Source of the DNA: Mariniradius saccharolyticus AK6
GTDB taxonomy: Bacteria > Bacteroidota > Bacteroidia > Cytophagales > Cyclobacteriaceae
Assembly (NCBI RefSeq): GCF_000330725.2
Contig: NZ_AMZY02000010.1
Span: 372,001 to 436,000, forward strand
DNA: 64,000 bases
Direction of reading: 5' to 3'
Below are positions 43,372 through 52,336 of this stretch, in pieces; position 1 is the first letter of the stretch; every line of letters begins with the position of its first letter. A program made the position numbers and the translations under genes. Under the pieces are notes generated by a model. It did no database searches. It saw nothing but the letters and a program-made list of their open reading frames with translations, and was not told where the DNA came from.

Positions 43372-43970
43372 AAGTCGGTTTCCAGTTTGAACCGATTCAG
43401 CAGTTCATCAAGCAAGTCGCTTTTTTCCCGAAGGTAATGCAGCTTGTCGGTGCTCGTGTAGAGTCGCTTTTTGTCATCTTTGACTTCCTCCCGTACCTCA
43501 AATTCAATCTGTAGATTGTAATTGTTGAGTTTCCGTCTGAGTTCGGTCGTGATTTCTTGTTTGATTTTTTGAAAAATACCGGCCTGAATGTCCGATACCA
43601 AATGGAAAACTGCCTTTTCACCCTCCAATTCAAAAGGCTGATTCAGCGCGACTGCTTCCAGATTTCTATGCTCTTCCTTGAAGGCTTGTATAATCCCCAC
43701 CAAAACATTGGACAGCTTTTCTTTATCAAAAAAATCAACCTGGTGTTCCTCGACTTTTTCATGGACGGTACGCTCTTGAGCAACCTGTGCAGGCACATCG
43801 ACCGATTGCTGGGAGACAATCTTTTTAGCTGCTGTGATGCTTAATGGAATCGAAACGGTTTTCTGGATGGGCGTCTTCTTTGCCTCCAGTCCATTGCCAT
43901 TTTTGAAAAGTGAAGGTGCCGGTGACGCGGGTTCGACACTAGGAGATGCTTGGGCTAAGCTTTTTTTTTT
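43368..43970 (-). CDS. dnaX: DnaX tau-specific C-terminal part, reached by frameshifting
   Basis: This segment is in the -1 frame relative to the upstream dnaX frame and is open from the A10 run at 43970-43961 to the TAG at 43368. It has no convincing start of its own. Its residues (LSNVLVGIIQAFKEEHRN...LRRKLNNYNLQIEFEV...LYTSTDKLHYLREKSDLLDELLNRFKLE) match the C-terminal domain of bacteroidotal DnaX proteins. The joined product would be 577 aa, a normal DnaX length. A sequencing slip in the homopolymer is the main alternative. Confidence 0.75.
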   Translation of the reverse strand, partial: KKKSLAQASPSVEPASPAPSLFKNGNGLEAKKTPIQKTVSIPLSITAAKKIVSQQSVDVPAQVAQERTVHEKVEEHQVDFFDKEKLSNVLVGIIQAFKEEHRNLEAVALNQPFELEGEKAVFHLVSDIQAGIFQKIKQEITTELRRKLNNYNLQIEFEVREEVKDDKKRLYTSTDKLHYLREKSDLLDELLNRFKLETDF

Positions 43971-43978
43971 GAATCCTC
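43955..43978 (-). other. dnaX slippery site: AGGAGG followed by A10
   Basis: On the coding strand, AGGAGG then ATTC then ten A then GCTTAG. The zero-frame stop TAG (43957-43955) follows at once. E. coli dnaX has the same order, a Shine-Dalgarno-like stimulator about 10 bases upstream of A-AAA-AAG. RNA polymerase slippage on A10, as in Thermus dnaX, would give the same outcome. Confidence 0.75.
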
Positions 43979-45100
43979 CTGTGCCAAAGCCGCCAAGCTG
44001 ATCGCTTGTGGGAGCTTGGAAAGTTTCATCAGCGCCAATTCGACATGAAGGCGCTGGTTACGGCTGCTCTTATAGTTGATATCGCACTGGTTGCAAATAT
44101 TGAGTGCCGAAAGTAAAAATGAAATGGAAGTCTGTTCGGATTGTTGGAGGTATCTGGCTCTAGCTGACTCAGAAACTTGCATGAGCGTCACAGTCTCAGG
44201 GTCCTTGCACACCATCAGGTCGCGCAGGTGCTCCGAAAGACCCACGATGAAGTTGTGCCCATCAAATCCTTTCTTTAAAATCTCATCAAAGGTAAGCAGG
44301 ACCTGACCGATGTTTCCCGCCAAAACCGCATCCAAGACCTTGAAATAGTAATCGTAGTCGAGGATATGGAGGTTGTTGATCGTTTCCTGATAGGTAAGCT
44401 TATTGGTAGCCGAATAGGTAACGATCAAATCAAAAATCGAAAGGGCATCCCGCAGCGCGCCGTCAGCCTTTGTGGCGATCAGGCGAAGAGCCTCTTCCTC
44501 TGCCTCGATATTTTCCTGCTTTGCAATATGGGTGAGGTGATCGGCAATGTCCTTGATCTGTATCCTGTTGAAGTCAAAAATCTGACAACGGGAAAGGATC
44601 GTTGGGATCACCTTGTGCTTTTCCGTGGTCGCCAAAATAAAGATGGCGTACTTCGGCGGTTCCTCCAATGTCTTCAAAAAGGCATTGAAAGCCGCATTGG
44701 AGAGCATGTGCACTTCGTCAATGATATACACTTTGAAAAGTCCATGCTGGGGCGCATACCTTACTTGCTCGACCAGGTTGCGGATATCATCGACCGAATT
44801 GTTGGAAGCGGCATCGAGCTCGTGGACGTTGAATGATGCGTTGTTGTTGAACGCCGTGCAGGAATCGCATTTATTGCAGGCTTCGAAGTCGGCAGTGCGG
44901 TTTTGGCAGTTGATAGTTTTTGCCAAAATCCGCGCACAGGTGGTTTTACCTACACCCCTTGGCCCGCAAAAAAGGAAAGCCTGTGCCAAATGGTTGTTCT
45001 TGATCGCATTCTTCAGCGTCGTGGTAATGTGCTGCTGCCCAACCACGGAGTTGAAGTTGGACGGCCGGTATTTCCGCGCTGATACGACAAAGTTTTCCAT
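43955..45100 (-). CDS. dnaX: DNA polymerase III clamp-loader subunit DnaX, gamma-length product
   Basis: A 381-aa AAA+ clamp loader. The P-loop is CGPRGVGKTTCARI near residue 45, followed by the zinc-binding cysteines in CQNRTADFEACNKCDSC. It has DEVHML, sensor-1 FILATTEKHKVI and SRC in ILSRCQIFDF. Domain III follows (AALAQEDSKKKA), and the frame stops right after a run of ten A on the coding strand. The sequence AGGAGG sits 5 bases before the A-run. This is the layout of E. coli dnaX, where a -1 shift on an A-rich slippery site makes both gamma and tau; here the zero frame gives gamma and the shift gives tau. Confidence 0.93.
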   Translation of the reverse strand: MENFVVSARKYRPSNFNSVVGQQHITTTLKNAIKNNHLAQAFLFCGPRGVGKTTCARILAKTINCQNRTADFEACNKCDSCTAFNNNASFNVHELDAASNNSVDDIRNLVEQVRYAPQHGLFKVYIIDEVHMLSNAAFNAFLKTLEEPPKYAIFILATTEKHKVIPTILSRCQIFDFNRIQIKDIADHLTHIAKQENIEAEEEALRLIATKADGALRDALSIFDLIVTYSATNKLTYQETINNLHILDYDYYFKVLDAVLAGNIGQVLLTFDEILKKGFDGHNFIVGLSEHLRDLMVCKDPETVTLMQVSESARARYLQQSEQTSISFLLSALNICNQCDINYKSSRNQRLHVELALMKLSKLPQAISLAALAQEDSKKKA

Positions 45101-45316
45101 CGCTGCAAGATATAAAATTATTGTAATTCTGGACTTGGGAATCCATGAACTGTACCAGTGATTTTTTGCAACAATTTCATAATCAGGGATAATAATTGAC
45201 CGTTTCGATTTTTCAGACCAGGCGACTTAATTTGATTTCCCAAAACTTGGATTGCGCCCAAATCCTCAAATCCAAGGCAGACTACGATTTTTCCCCTGAA
45301 AAATTTAACTTCCGCT

Positions 45317-46093
45317 ATGAAGTACAAAATCGCAATTATCGGCACCGGGAACGTCGCCTGGCATTTGTCCACAGCATTGGAAGAGGCCGGACATACACTT
45401 ACGGAAGTCTATGGCCGGGATATCAAGCAAGCCGAAAAAATCACGAACAGGGTTTACCTTGCGGAGCCCAAGGATGACCTGGATTTCTCGGATTCCGAAG
45501 CACAGGTTTTCATCCTTGCGGTAAGCGACAATGCCATTGCGGAGATCTCCGATGCCATTATCCTGCCCGAGGAGAGCATCTTGGTCCATACTTCGGGCTC
45601 TGTGCCCTTGGATGTGTTGGGGTACAGTTCGGCGGCTTACACGGGGATATTTTATCCTTTGCAAACCTTTAGCAAAGACCGCAACATTGACTTCGCGGAG
45701 GTTCCGTTTCTGTTGGAATCCGAAGACCAAAGCACGCTGCAAAAACTCCAAAAACTCGCCAAAAGCCTTTCTCCCCACCAATACATCCTCCGATCCAAGG
45801 ACCGACTCGCCCTGCATGTAGCCGCGGTGTTTGCCAGCAACTTTTCCAACCATATGCTTAGGTTGTCAGAGGAAGTAATGAGGAGACAAGGGTTGGATTT
45901 TGAGATGCTCAAACCGCTCATCATAGAGACCATCAGCAAGAGTCTCGAGCTCGGGGCCAAGCGTGCACAAACGGGTCCAGCAATCAGGGGCGATTTCCAG
46001 ACACTGGACCGCCATTTCCAATTTTTGAACTACAACGAGCAGGTGGCGGAAATTTATAGGCTATTATCCCAAGACATCATTGATTCCTATTAA
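45317..46093 (+). CDS. Rossmann-fold DUF2520 (NADP oxidoreductase-like) protein
   Basis: A 258-aa protein with an N-terminal NAD(P)-binding motif (IAIIGTGNVAWHLSTAL) and a C-terminal helical domain characteristic of DUF2520 (AVFASNFSNHMLRLSEEV...PAIRGDFQTLDRHFQFL). The layout resembles pyrroline-5-carboxylate reductase and ketopantoate reductase-like enzymes, but the substrate is unknown. It is divergent from dnaX. The terminator at 46221-46251 may end its transcript. Confidence 0.8.
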   Translation: MKYKIAIIGTGNVAWHLSTALEEAGHTLTEVYGRDIKQAEKITNRVYLAEPKDDLDFSDSEAQVFILAVSDNAIAEISDAIILPEESILVHTSGSVPLDVLGYSSAAYTGIFYPLQTFSKDRNIDFAEVPFLLESEDQSTLQKLQKLAKSLSPHQYILRSKDRLALHVAAVFASNFSNHMLRLSEEVMRRQGLDFEMLKPLIIETISKSLELGAKRAQTGPAIRGDFQTLDRHFQFLNYNEQVAEIYRLLSQDIIDSY

Positions 46094-46113
46094 AAAATAC
46101 CTGAAACATACTA

Positions 46114-46144
46114 TTTGTAATCACCGAGTTCTTTCATACCTTTG
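46114..46144 (+). promoter_or_regulatory. promoter TTTG-N19-TACCTTTG
   Basis: TTTG (46114-46117), exactly 19 bases, then TACCTTTG (46137-46144): an exact match to the Bacteroidota consensus TTTG-N19-TAnnTTTG in element and spacing. It points away from DUF2520 towards a terminator 77 bases downstream, with no gene between. Confidence 0.7.
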
Positions 46145-46149
46145 ACACG

Positions 46150-46251
46150 GGTGATTAAGTTACTTTTTAATGTTAATGATGGCCTTGCAATTCTTGGTCT
46201 TCAAACTTTTGAAAAATCGAGTGGCAGCCAAAAGCTGCCACTTTTATTTTT
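46150..46251 (+). ncRNA. candidate small RNA between promoter and terminator
   Basis: About 100 bases lie between a consensus promoter and a strong terminator, and no gene occupies them. The only frame is a short one starting ATGTTAATGATG (MLMMALQFLVFKLLKNRV...), which would run past the terminator before its stop, so a protein is unlikely. Exact ends are estimated. Alternatively this is just the 3' untranslated region of DUF2520 with a chance promoter match. Confidence 0.4.
46221..46251 (+). terminator. terminator GTGGCAGC/GCTGCCAC with T-run
   Basis: Perfect 8-bp stem with a 5-base loop, followed by TTTTATTTTT on the plus strand. It closes either the candidate sRNA or the DUF2520 transcript. 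Confidence 0.85.
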
Positions 46252-46323
46252 ACCAAAAGATTAATAGATAAGTTTCAGGCTTTGCGTTTACGATTCCGAG
46301 TATTTAATCCGACTACACCGAAT

Positions 46324-47178
46324 TTACCCTTTCCAAGTTCCAAACTTGCCCATCTGATAGTCAAAGTATGCTTGCCGGATTTCGTCTTGGGTATTCATCA
46401 CAAATGGCCCCTGTGCGACCATAGGCTCTGCGAATGGCCTAGCATGGCCCAAGATCACAACCGCATCCTCCGAAGCTTCGACCGCAATGGCATCGCCATC
46501 GTTGTTGAATTCCACCAAAGTCCTGAAGGGGACCCTGTCACCGATAATCCTGATCGACCCACGCACGATGTAGAAAAAGACGTTTTCAGTCTGTGGAATC
46601 TCCTTTTGGAGTTTTGCTCCTTTGTCAAGAAAAACGGTACTCAGGAGAATCGGTGTGAGGGTTTCAAAACTGCCTCGCTCACCATTCCATTCCCCCGCGA
46701 TCAATTGGACCCTCACGGCGCCTTCGTGCAGGGTGAAGTGGGTGATTTCCTCTTTTTGCAATCCGATATACCTCGGCTCAGTCATTTTCAGCCTGGCAGG
46801 AAGGTTCAGCCACAGCTGAAGGATTTCCAATGGTCCTCCTTCCTTCTTGAACTGCGAAGAAGATACCTCGGCATGGATCAAACCACGCCCTGCAGCCATC
46901 CATTGGATTCCGCCCGCCCTTATCACCGATTCGTGCCCGCCGGAATCCTTGTGCATGATATCCCCTTCCAAGATAAATGTCACTGTTTCCATGCCCCGGT
47001 GCGGATGTGGGCCAAATGGAAGCCCATGGTTATTGGGACCGTAGGTTTGAAAACCATGGTGATTCAAAAAAATGAAGGGGTCAATCTGCCGCAAGCTTGG
47101 CGAAGGAAGCGGATTGTAAGTAGTCAAATCAGCGATGGGATGGTAGGTAGCCGGGTGAAGGTTCTTTATGGTTCGCAT
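46324..47178 (-). CDS. pirin family protein
   Basis: A 284-aa bicupin. The metal site is in the N-terminal cupin: FGPHPHRGMETVTFILEG (two His) and AGRGLIHAEVSSS (third His and Glu), matching the 3-His/1-Glu set of pirins. Some bacterial pirins act as quercetin dioxygenases; others have no known activity. The C-terminal cupin (GSIRIIGDRVPF) appears metal-free. It is convergent with the sRNA region. Confidence 0.88.
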   Translation of the reverse strand: MRTIKNLHPATYHPIADLTTYNPLPSPSLRQIDPFIFLNHHGFQTYGPNNHGLPFGPHPHRGMETVTFILEGDIMHKDSGGHESVIRAGGIQWMAAGRGLIHAEVSSSQFKKEGGPLEILQLWLNLPARLKMTEPRYIGLQKEEITHFTLHEGAVRVQLIAGEWNGERGSFETLTPILLSTVFLDKGAKLQKEIPQTENVFFYIVRGSIRIIGDRVPFRTLVEFNNDGDAIAVEASEDAVVILGHARPFAEPMVAQGPFVMNTQDEIRQAYFDYQMGKFGTWKG

Positions 47179-47264
47179 GGCTTTCTCTTATTTAAATAGA
47201 TATAATTGGCCTTTCAGGTATTTTGTTCGCTGGATTTTGACAAAAAGAGGCAAAACCAAGTTTC

Positions 47265-47294
47265 AAAAAAAAAGCCTGAACAAGTCAGGCTCTT
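47265..47294 (-). terminator. terminator of the acyl-ACP desaturase gene
   Basis: Minus-strand stem AGCCTGA/TCAGGCT with a 5-base loop followed by a run of T. It starts a few bases past the stop at 47298. Confidence 0.85.
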
Positions 47295-47297
47295 CTC

Positions 47298-48299
47298 TTA
47301 TCTCAACCAAGCGAGGGATACCTCGTCAGGTACTTTCATTCTGTCGGCAAGGCGCATATACCGATCCGAAAGGTTGGATAGGTAATCCTGGGCTTTGGCC
47401 GCCATGTCATTCAGGCCGCTCAGGCTTTCGATTTTCCAAAGCTTGACCAAGTGGTCAATAATCCTTGCGTAATCCCAGCCGGTGTAGATGCCGATTTTTT
47501 GGGTAATGGCGGAAAACTGGTCAAATAGGGTCGGATTGCTGCTGCCTTTGCCCATGAGTATGGCCGGCATGACGATCTGTTTGCGCATCATCTTTTCAAA
47601 GGCAAGGATCGCCCCGCTTGGATCAATCTCGAAAATCTCGCTCATGAAGCTTTTGTAGGCCTTTTCATGCCTCGCTTCGTCACCGGCAATGGTTTTACAG
47701 ATTCGGGAGAGCACGTCATCGCCGGCCTTGTCTGCTAGTTTGCCGGTATTGACATGGGAGATCTTGGTGGCTCTTTCCTGAAAGGAAGTGTAAATGATCG
47801 CCTGGTAAGGGTCACGCTCCGAACGCGGGTCAAAGCCGTTGTAGATCAGGCGGTGGATGGTTTGCTCCACCTTTTTCATATCCGCCCGTCCCGAAAGGTA
47901 AAGGTACTTGTTGAGCAGGTCGCCGTGTCGGTTTTCCTCTGCTGTCCAGGCCTTGGACCATTTGACCCAACCCGAATTACTCAAGAGGTTACCCTCCACG
48001 TTGATTCCTTCGAGCATATTGAAATAGGTCTGGTAGCTCGGTAGGGCTTCCTCTGTAATCATATTGCCGACCAGGGAAGTAATCACCGTATCCGGGATAT
48101 TGGCCGCTCTTTCCTGCAATTTCTTCAATTCTTCAAATGCCTCTGGCTTGCCCATGTCGGGCAAAAAATCGGATGGCTGCCAGCAATCGTCCGGATCGAC
48201 CAGGACGTTCTCCACGGCATTGGTCACAAAACCGTCCAAATGGGAGATGACCTCCATGTTTTTCTGCAATTCGTAATCGATATTCTCTGATTTTTTCAT
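47298..48299 (-). CDS. acyl-ACP desaturase (ferritin-like, soluble diiron)
   Basis: A 333-aa soluble diiron enzyme of the stearoyl-ACP desaturase family, which introduces a cis double bond into acyl-ACP. The paired iron motifs are TAEENRHGDLL and GDEARHEKAY (two ExxRH), spaced about 90 residues apart as in the family. The Met at 48299 (MKKSENIDYELQ) is chosen over an upstream start at 48335. Its downstream terminator and large flanking spacers suggest a single-gene transcript. Confidence 0.88.
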   Translation of the reverse strand: MKKSENIDYELQKNMEVISHLDGFVTNAVENVLVDPDDCWQPSDFLPDMGKPEAFEELKKLQERAANIPDTVITSLVGNMITEEALPSYQTYFNMLEGINVEGNLLSNSGWVKWSKAWTAEENRHGDLLNKYLYLSGRADMKKVEQTIHRLIYNGFDPRSERDPYQAIIYTSFQERATKISHVNTGKLADKAGDDVLSRICKTIAGDEARHEKAYKSFMSEIFEIDPSGAILAFEKMMRKQIVMPAILMGKGSSNPTLFDQFSAITQKIGIYTGWDYARIIDHLVKLWKIESLSGLNDMAAKAQDYLSNLSDRYMRLADRMKVPDEVSLAWLR

Positions 48300-48432
48300 G
48301 GTATTTTCTGGATTCACCAGATCTAATTTTAGCAAGTTTATCCAACAAGAATTTTAATCGGAACGGTAATTTCTATGCTTGGACAAAATTATTGATCAAA
48401 GGTACCGACTATTCATGGGATATGGTCACAAA

Positions 48433-48456
48433 AAACCCGATTTCGAAATCGGGTTT
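48433..48456 (-). terminator. esterase gene terminator, perfect palindrome
   Basis: AAACCCGATTTCGAAATCGGGTTT is a perfect 24-base palindrome; reading minus, it is followed by TTTTGTG. It lies 38 bases past the stop at 48494. Confidence 0.8.
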
Positions 48457-48493
48457 CCAAGACCTTGAACAGCAAATCCCTTGTGTTTCATTG

Positions 48494-50218
48494 TTATTTG
48501 ATCAATACCCAAGATTTCTGATTGAAACCGGGTGGTGCAGTCTCCCTCAGCCTTCCGGCGATTTTATCCAAATACATCGTATTGTACCTGAGGCGGGTAA
48601 TGTAGTTGGGCAGGTTTGGATCGCAGTTCCAGCAGTGTTCGAAGCGGTCTCCGTATTTCACTTCCCCGGCATAGTAAGGATCTTTGGTACTTTCCAAAAA
48701 CTCCTCGCAGAGGTAAACGGCATTGTTGAGGTAATAATTGTCCATATCCCCACAGTAAATGTGGATTTTTCCCTCCAAGTCTTTGCCGAGTTTGCCCCAA
48801 TCCCGCTGCATGATATGGGTCAGGTCATAATTTTCCTTCCAATGGGCCGCGACTTCCTTGTCGATTCCACCGGTATACTTATCCCAAATGGGCTTGGGAT
48901 AGCCATCTTCGCCTACTGGGGAAAAAACAGCCTGCCAGATATCCCACTGGTCTCCCGAAAGGCTCTTCTCGCCACCCAATGCCAACTCCCGGTAATTCAT
49001 ATCCCTCAGCATCGTGGAGACATGCCCGAGGTAATTCCTTTTTCCCACCCGGTCCATTTGTTTGAAAGGTCCTCCAAATGAATATGCATTCTCATCCTCA
49101 TAGATATTGACCGTCGTGTAAGCCCTGAAGTCAATCGGGTCTGGACAGGCCGCAAAGCAGCCATTGTACTCGGTGGGGTACTTGACCTGCACGGCCAGCG
49201 CCTCCCAGCCCCCCGTCGAACCCCCATAGGTGAAGCGCGCCCAGCCCTCGCCAATGCCGCGGAACTGCTGCTCGATGTAAGGGATGAGTTCGTAGGTGAT
49301 CGCATCCCCATAAGGCCCCAGATTCTCAGAGTTGACGGCATAGCTATCGTCGTAGAACGGATTGGCATGCTGAATTTCGATCACGATGAATTTGGGAAAA
49401 TCGGGTGAAATCCACTTTTGGTAAAAATCATAGGCTTCCTGCTGCTGGATTTTGTTGTAACCGTAGATGCCAAACCGTGCATTGTATTCGTCCTCCAGAT
49501 TCTCATCGGGCGGTGAGGTCCTGAACCCTCCAAAATCAGAAGGAAAATGTCCGTGATAAATCATCAGCGGATAGTACTCGCTTGGGTTTTTCTCAAAATC
49601 CCTCGGCAACAGCACATGGGCACCGAGGTACATATCCCTGCCCCAGAAATCCGACAGCATTTTGCTCTTGAACTTGATATGCTTCACAAACTCGGTATCT
49701 GCCGGTTCTTCGACCGGTGGATTGATTTGGTCCATGTGTAGTTCGATCGTGGTCTTGCCATCCCAAGTGACTTTTTTGGCCGGGCTAAAGATATTGCCGG
49801 GCGTGCGGTTCCATTGCCTTCCCTCCCACTGGTCCATGGGCATCTTCACGGTATGCCCATCCGAGCGCTTAAAAGTCTCATATTTCACAAAATAGGCCTG
49901 AACCCAATATTCTCCCGCGGGGACATCTTCCCAGTTTTCGATTGGAAAACCAAAAGACTCCAAGTCAAACGACAAGGGCTCCCCTTTTTTGTAATTCTCA
50001 ATATCCATCCCAAAAACCTGCGCCGAACCGACCTCATCACTCACTGCAAACCGTGGCTCCGGGCTTTCGCTGTGGTGCAGCAAGAGCAGCAGCCTGCCAT
50101 CGGAAATTTGTTCTTGGAATTGATCGGCGATTGTAATGACTACTTTGGAAGATGGGCCGGAATTGCAGGCGGAAAACAACAACAGGAGCAAAAACAGGGA
50201 ATTGGCAGCGCGTTGCAT
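48494..50218 (-). CDS. alpha/beta hydrolase lipoprotein (putative esterase family)
   Basis: A 574-aa predicted lipoprotein (signal LFLLLLLFSACNSG). The N-terminal 180 residues form a beta-rich domain (VVITIADQFQEQ...WVQAYFVKYETF). From about residue 200 it reads as an alpha/beta hydrolase of the Fes/enterochelin-esterase type: nucleophile elbow RFTYGGSTGGWEALA and a late His in KYGDRFEHCWNC. Such enzymes release acyl or siderophore esters; the substrate here is unknown. It is divergent from the M19 lipoprotein at 50386. Confidence 0.78.
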   Translation of the reverse strand: MQRAANSLFLLLLLFSACNSGPSSKVVITIADQFQEQISDGRLLLLLHHSESPEPRFAVSDEVGSAQVFGMDIENYKKGEPLSFDLESFGFPIENWEDVPAGEYWVQAYFVKYETFKRSDGHTVKMPMDQWEGRQWNRTPGNIFSPAKKVTWDGKTTIELHMDQINPPVEEPADTEFVKHIKFKSKMLSDFWGRDMYLGAHVLLPRDFEKNPSEYYPLMIYHGHFPSDFGGFRTSPPDENLEDEYNARFGIYGYNKIQQQEAYDFYQKWISPDFPKFIVIEIQHANPFYDDSYAVNSENLGPYGDAITYELIPYIEQQFRGIGEGWARFTYGGSTGGWEALAVQVKYPTEYNGCFAACPDPIDFRAYTTVNIYEDENAYSFGGPFKQMDRVGKRNYLGHVSTMLRDMNYRELALGGEKSLSGDQWDIWQAVFSPVGEDGYPKPIWDKYTGGIDKEVAAHWKENYDLTHIMQRDWGKLGKDLEGKIHIYCGDMDNYYLNNAVYLCEEFLESTKDPYYAGEVKYGDRFEHCWNCDPNLPNYITRLRYNTMYLDKIAGRLRETAPPGFNQKSWVLIK

Positions 50219-50385
50219 ATAGGATGTTTGGTTGATTCAGTAAAATTTAATGAATTTCGTGGGTAAACCTTATGAAAATTATACGGATGGAAAAGTTTTG
50301 CTGCCCGTACCAAATAATCTACCATCTATCAATCTTGATGAATTGAAAATTGTCGAAAATGATACATTAAGGTAAAATTCCAGAA

Positions 50386-51627
50386 ATGATGAGAAAATCG
50401 ATATGGATCGTCTTGGGACTGGGCCTATTGATGGCCTGTTCCGCAAAAACCGAAAAGATAGACTATACCAAACTCTCCGAGGAGGAAGTTTTGGCTGAGG
50501 CAAAGAAGATCGCCCACGAAACCATCATTGTGGATGGACACATGGACCTGCCCTTCCGTATGTACAACCTGGGCAACCACTTGAATGGAGAGGTTTATGA
50601 CTTCATTAACCGTCAGACCGAGGGCAATATTGATTATGTGCGGGCCAAGGAAGGCGGCTTGGACGCGCCATTTATGGCGATTTATATTCCTGCCTCTTAC
50701 CAAGAGAAAGGTGGGGCCAAAGTCCTCGCAGACACGCTTATCATGATGGTGGAACGGCTGGTAAATACCTGGCCCGACAAATTGGCCCTGGCGAAAAGCC
50801 CGCAAGAAATCGAGGAAAACTTTAAGAAAGGCCTGCTGTCACTTCCCATGGGCATCGAAAATGGCGCTGCCATCGAAGACGATATCAATAACCTGCAATA
50901 TTTCTTTGATAGGGGAATCCGCTACATGACACTGACCCACGGCAAGGACAACCTTATCGGCGACTCTTCCTACGACACTGCCCGTACCAACAATGGGCTG
51001 AGTGATTTTGGGAAAAAGGTAGTGCTGGAAATGAACCGCTTGGGAATGATCGTGGATGTTTCCCATGTGGACGACAAGACATTCTTTGACGTGGCAGAGG
51101 TTAGCAAAGCACCGCTCGTCGCTACCCATAGCTCGGCAAGGCATTTTACGCCCGGATTTGAGCGGAATGTGTCCGATGAAATCATCCAAAAAATCGCAGA
51201 GAAAAAAGGCATGGTGATGATCACCTTCGGTGGAAGTTTTATTGACCAGGGGTACGCTGCGGCGGGTGACTCCATCCGCGCGCATATTCAGGAATGGCTC
51301 AAAACCAATAACCTGACCATGCAGGATTCCGCAGCCCAAGCCTATATCAAGGCCTACCGCGCCCAACATGCGCCGACTGTACATGTCTCCAAAATCGCCG
51401 AGCATATCGACCACGTCGTCAAGCTAGTCGGGATTGACTATGTGGGCCTCGGTTCTGATTTTGACGGTGTCGGAGATTCATTGCCCGAGGGCATGAAGGA
51501 TGCGTCGATGTATCCCAACCTCATTGCCGAACTGCTGAAAATGGGATACTCGCGGGAGGATATCGAGAAGATCTGCCACAAGAATTTCTTCCGCGTTTGG
51601 AACGATATCCTGAATGCCGCAGGATAG
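50386..51627 (+). CDS. M19 family dipeptidase, lipoprotein
   Basis: A 413-aa zinc dipeptidase with a lipoprotein signal (IVLGLGLLMACSAKT). The metal His-x-Asp is in IIVDGHMDLPFRMYN. Further conserved blocks are LPMGIENGAAIEDD (bridging Glu), LTHGKDNLIGDSSYD, MIVDVSHVDDKTFFD, VATHSSARHFTPG and VGLGSDFDGVGDSLP. It acts outside the cytoplasm, unlike the M19 enzyme at 17670. A strong terminator follows directly. Either of two adjacent ATG codons may be the start. Confidence 0.9.
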   Translation: MMRKSIWIVLGLGLLMACSAKTEKIDYTKLSEEEVLAEAKKIAHETIIVDGHMDLPFRMYNLGNHLNGEVYDFINRQTEGNIDYVRAKEGGLDAPFMAIYIPASYQEKGGAKVLADTLIMMVERLVNTWPDKLALAKSPQEIEENFKKGLLSLPMGIENGAAIEDDINNLQYFFDRGIRYMTLTHGKDNLIGDSSYDTARTNNGLSDFGKKVVLEMNRLGMIVDVSHVDDKTFFDVAEVSKAPLVATHSSARHFTPGFERNVSDEIIQKIAEKKGMVMITFGGSFIDQGYAAAGDSIRAHIQEWLKTNNLTMQDSAAQAYIKAYRAQHAPTVHVSKIAEHIDHVVKLVGIDYVGLGSDFDGVGDSLPEGMKDASMYPNLIAELLKMGYSREDIEKICHKNFFRVWNDILNAAG

Positions 51628-51633
51628 CTTTAA

Positions 51634-51660
51634 AATCCTCCCGAACGGAGGATTTTTTGT
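51634..51660 (+). terminator. terminator of the M19 lipoprotein gene
   Basis: Perfect 7-bp stem ATCCTCC/GGAGGAT with a 5-base loop and a T-run, 8 bases past the stop. It separates the dipeptidase from the DUF5706 gene. Confidence 0.85.
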
Positions 51661-51747
51661 TTTTGTCAAAATCATCCATGTACGGATTGAAAATATCAGC
51701 ATTCGAGAAATTTTTTTCCTTAAATTCGACATCGTCCAACATATCCT

Positions 51748-52320
51748 ATGGAAGCAGAAATCAAAAAACCAAAAGCTGAAAAAACAGAACGTGAGCGACA
51801 GACATTTTTTCGCGTCACATTCAAAAACAACTGCAACCTTCTGCAAATTGCCGATAATAAGGCCAACATGGTCATCAGCATCAATGCGCTTGTGATATCC
51901 TCCATCATCGCCATTACCGGCTACGGGATGGTTTCGCAGGTACTGGATTTTCAGGGCTTGAAAATGGTCCTGCCCATTTCCCTGATCGCAATATCATGCT
52001 TCGTTTCGATGGTTTTGGCGGTACAGGCCGCAAGGCCAAAAATCATCACCAAGCAATCCGTACCAAAGGATCACGGGAAAAGCAGCATCCTGTTTTTTGG
52101 GGAAAGCTCGACTTATTCCCTCCAGGATTACCTCAACCAAATCGAAAGCATCCTACCATCGAAGAAGGAAATTCACGAACAAATGGCCATCGCCCTCTAC
52201 TACCAGGGCAAAGTGCTGAACCGAAAATACCAGCTTCTCAGCTACGCTTACCTCGTGTTCATTTTGGGTTTGGCGTTCGGCCTTTTGACCTTCTTGGTTT
52301 ATCTGATCCTCATGACTTAA
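51748..52320 (+). CDS. Pycsar-effector-like membrane protein (DUF5706)
   Basis: A 190-aa protein whose core reads NNCNLLQIADNKANMVISINALVISSIIAITGYG, the ADxKA-type signature of DUF5706, the family of the Pycsar transmembrane effector. Two N-terminal helices (about residues 45-65 and 75-95) and two C-terminal ones (about 160-187) flank a soluble segment. No nucleotide cyclase or HD-domain gene is adjacent. A 352-aa secreted protein follows 16 bases downstream. DUF5706 alone does not prove a defence role. Confidence 0.7.
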   Translation: MEAEIKKPKAEKTERERQTFFRVTFKNNCNLLQIADNKANMVISINALVISSIIAITGYGMVSQVLDFQGLKMVLPISLIAISCFVSMVLAVQAARPKIITKQSVPKDHGKSSILFFGESSTYSLQDYLNQIESILPSKKEIHEQMAIALYYQGKVLNRKYQLLSYAYLVFILGLAFGLLTFLVYLILMT

Positions 52321-52336
52321 ATGTCCACTTGTCAAA

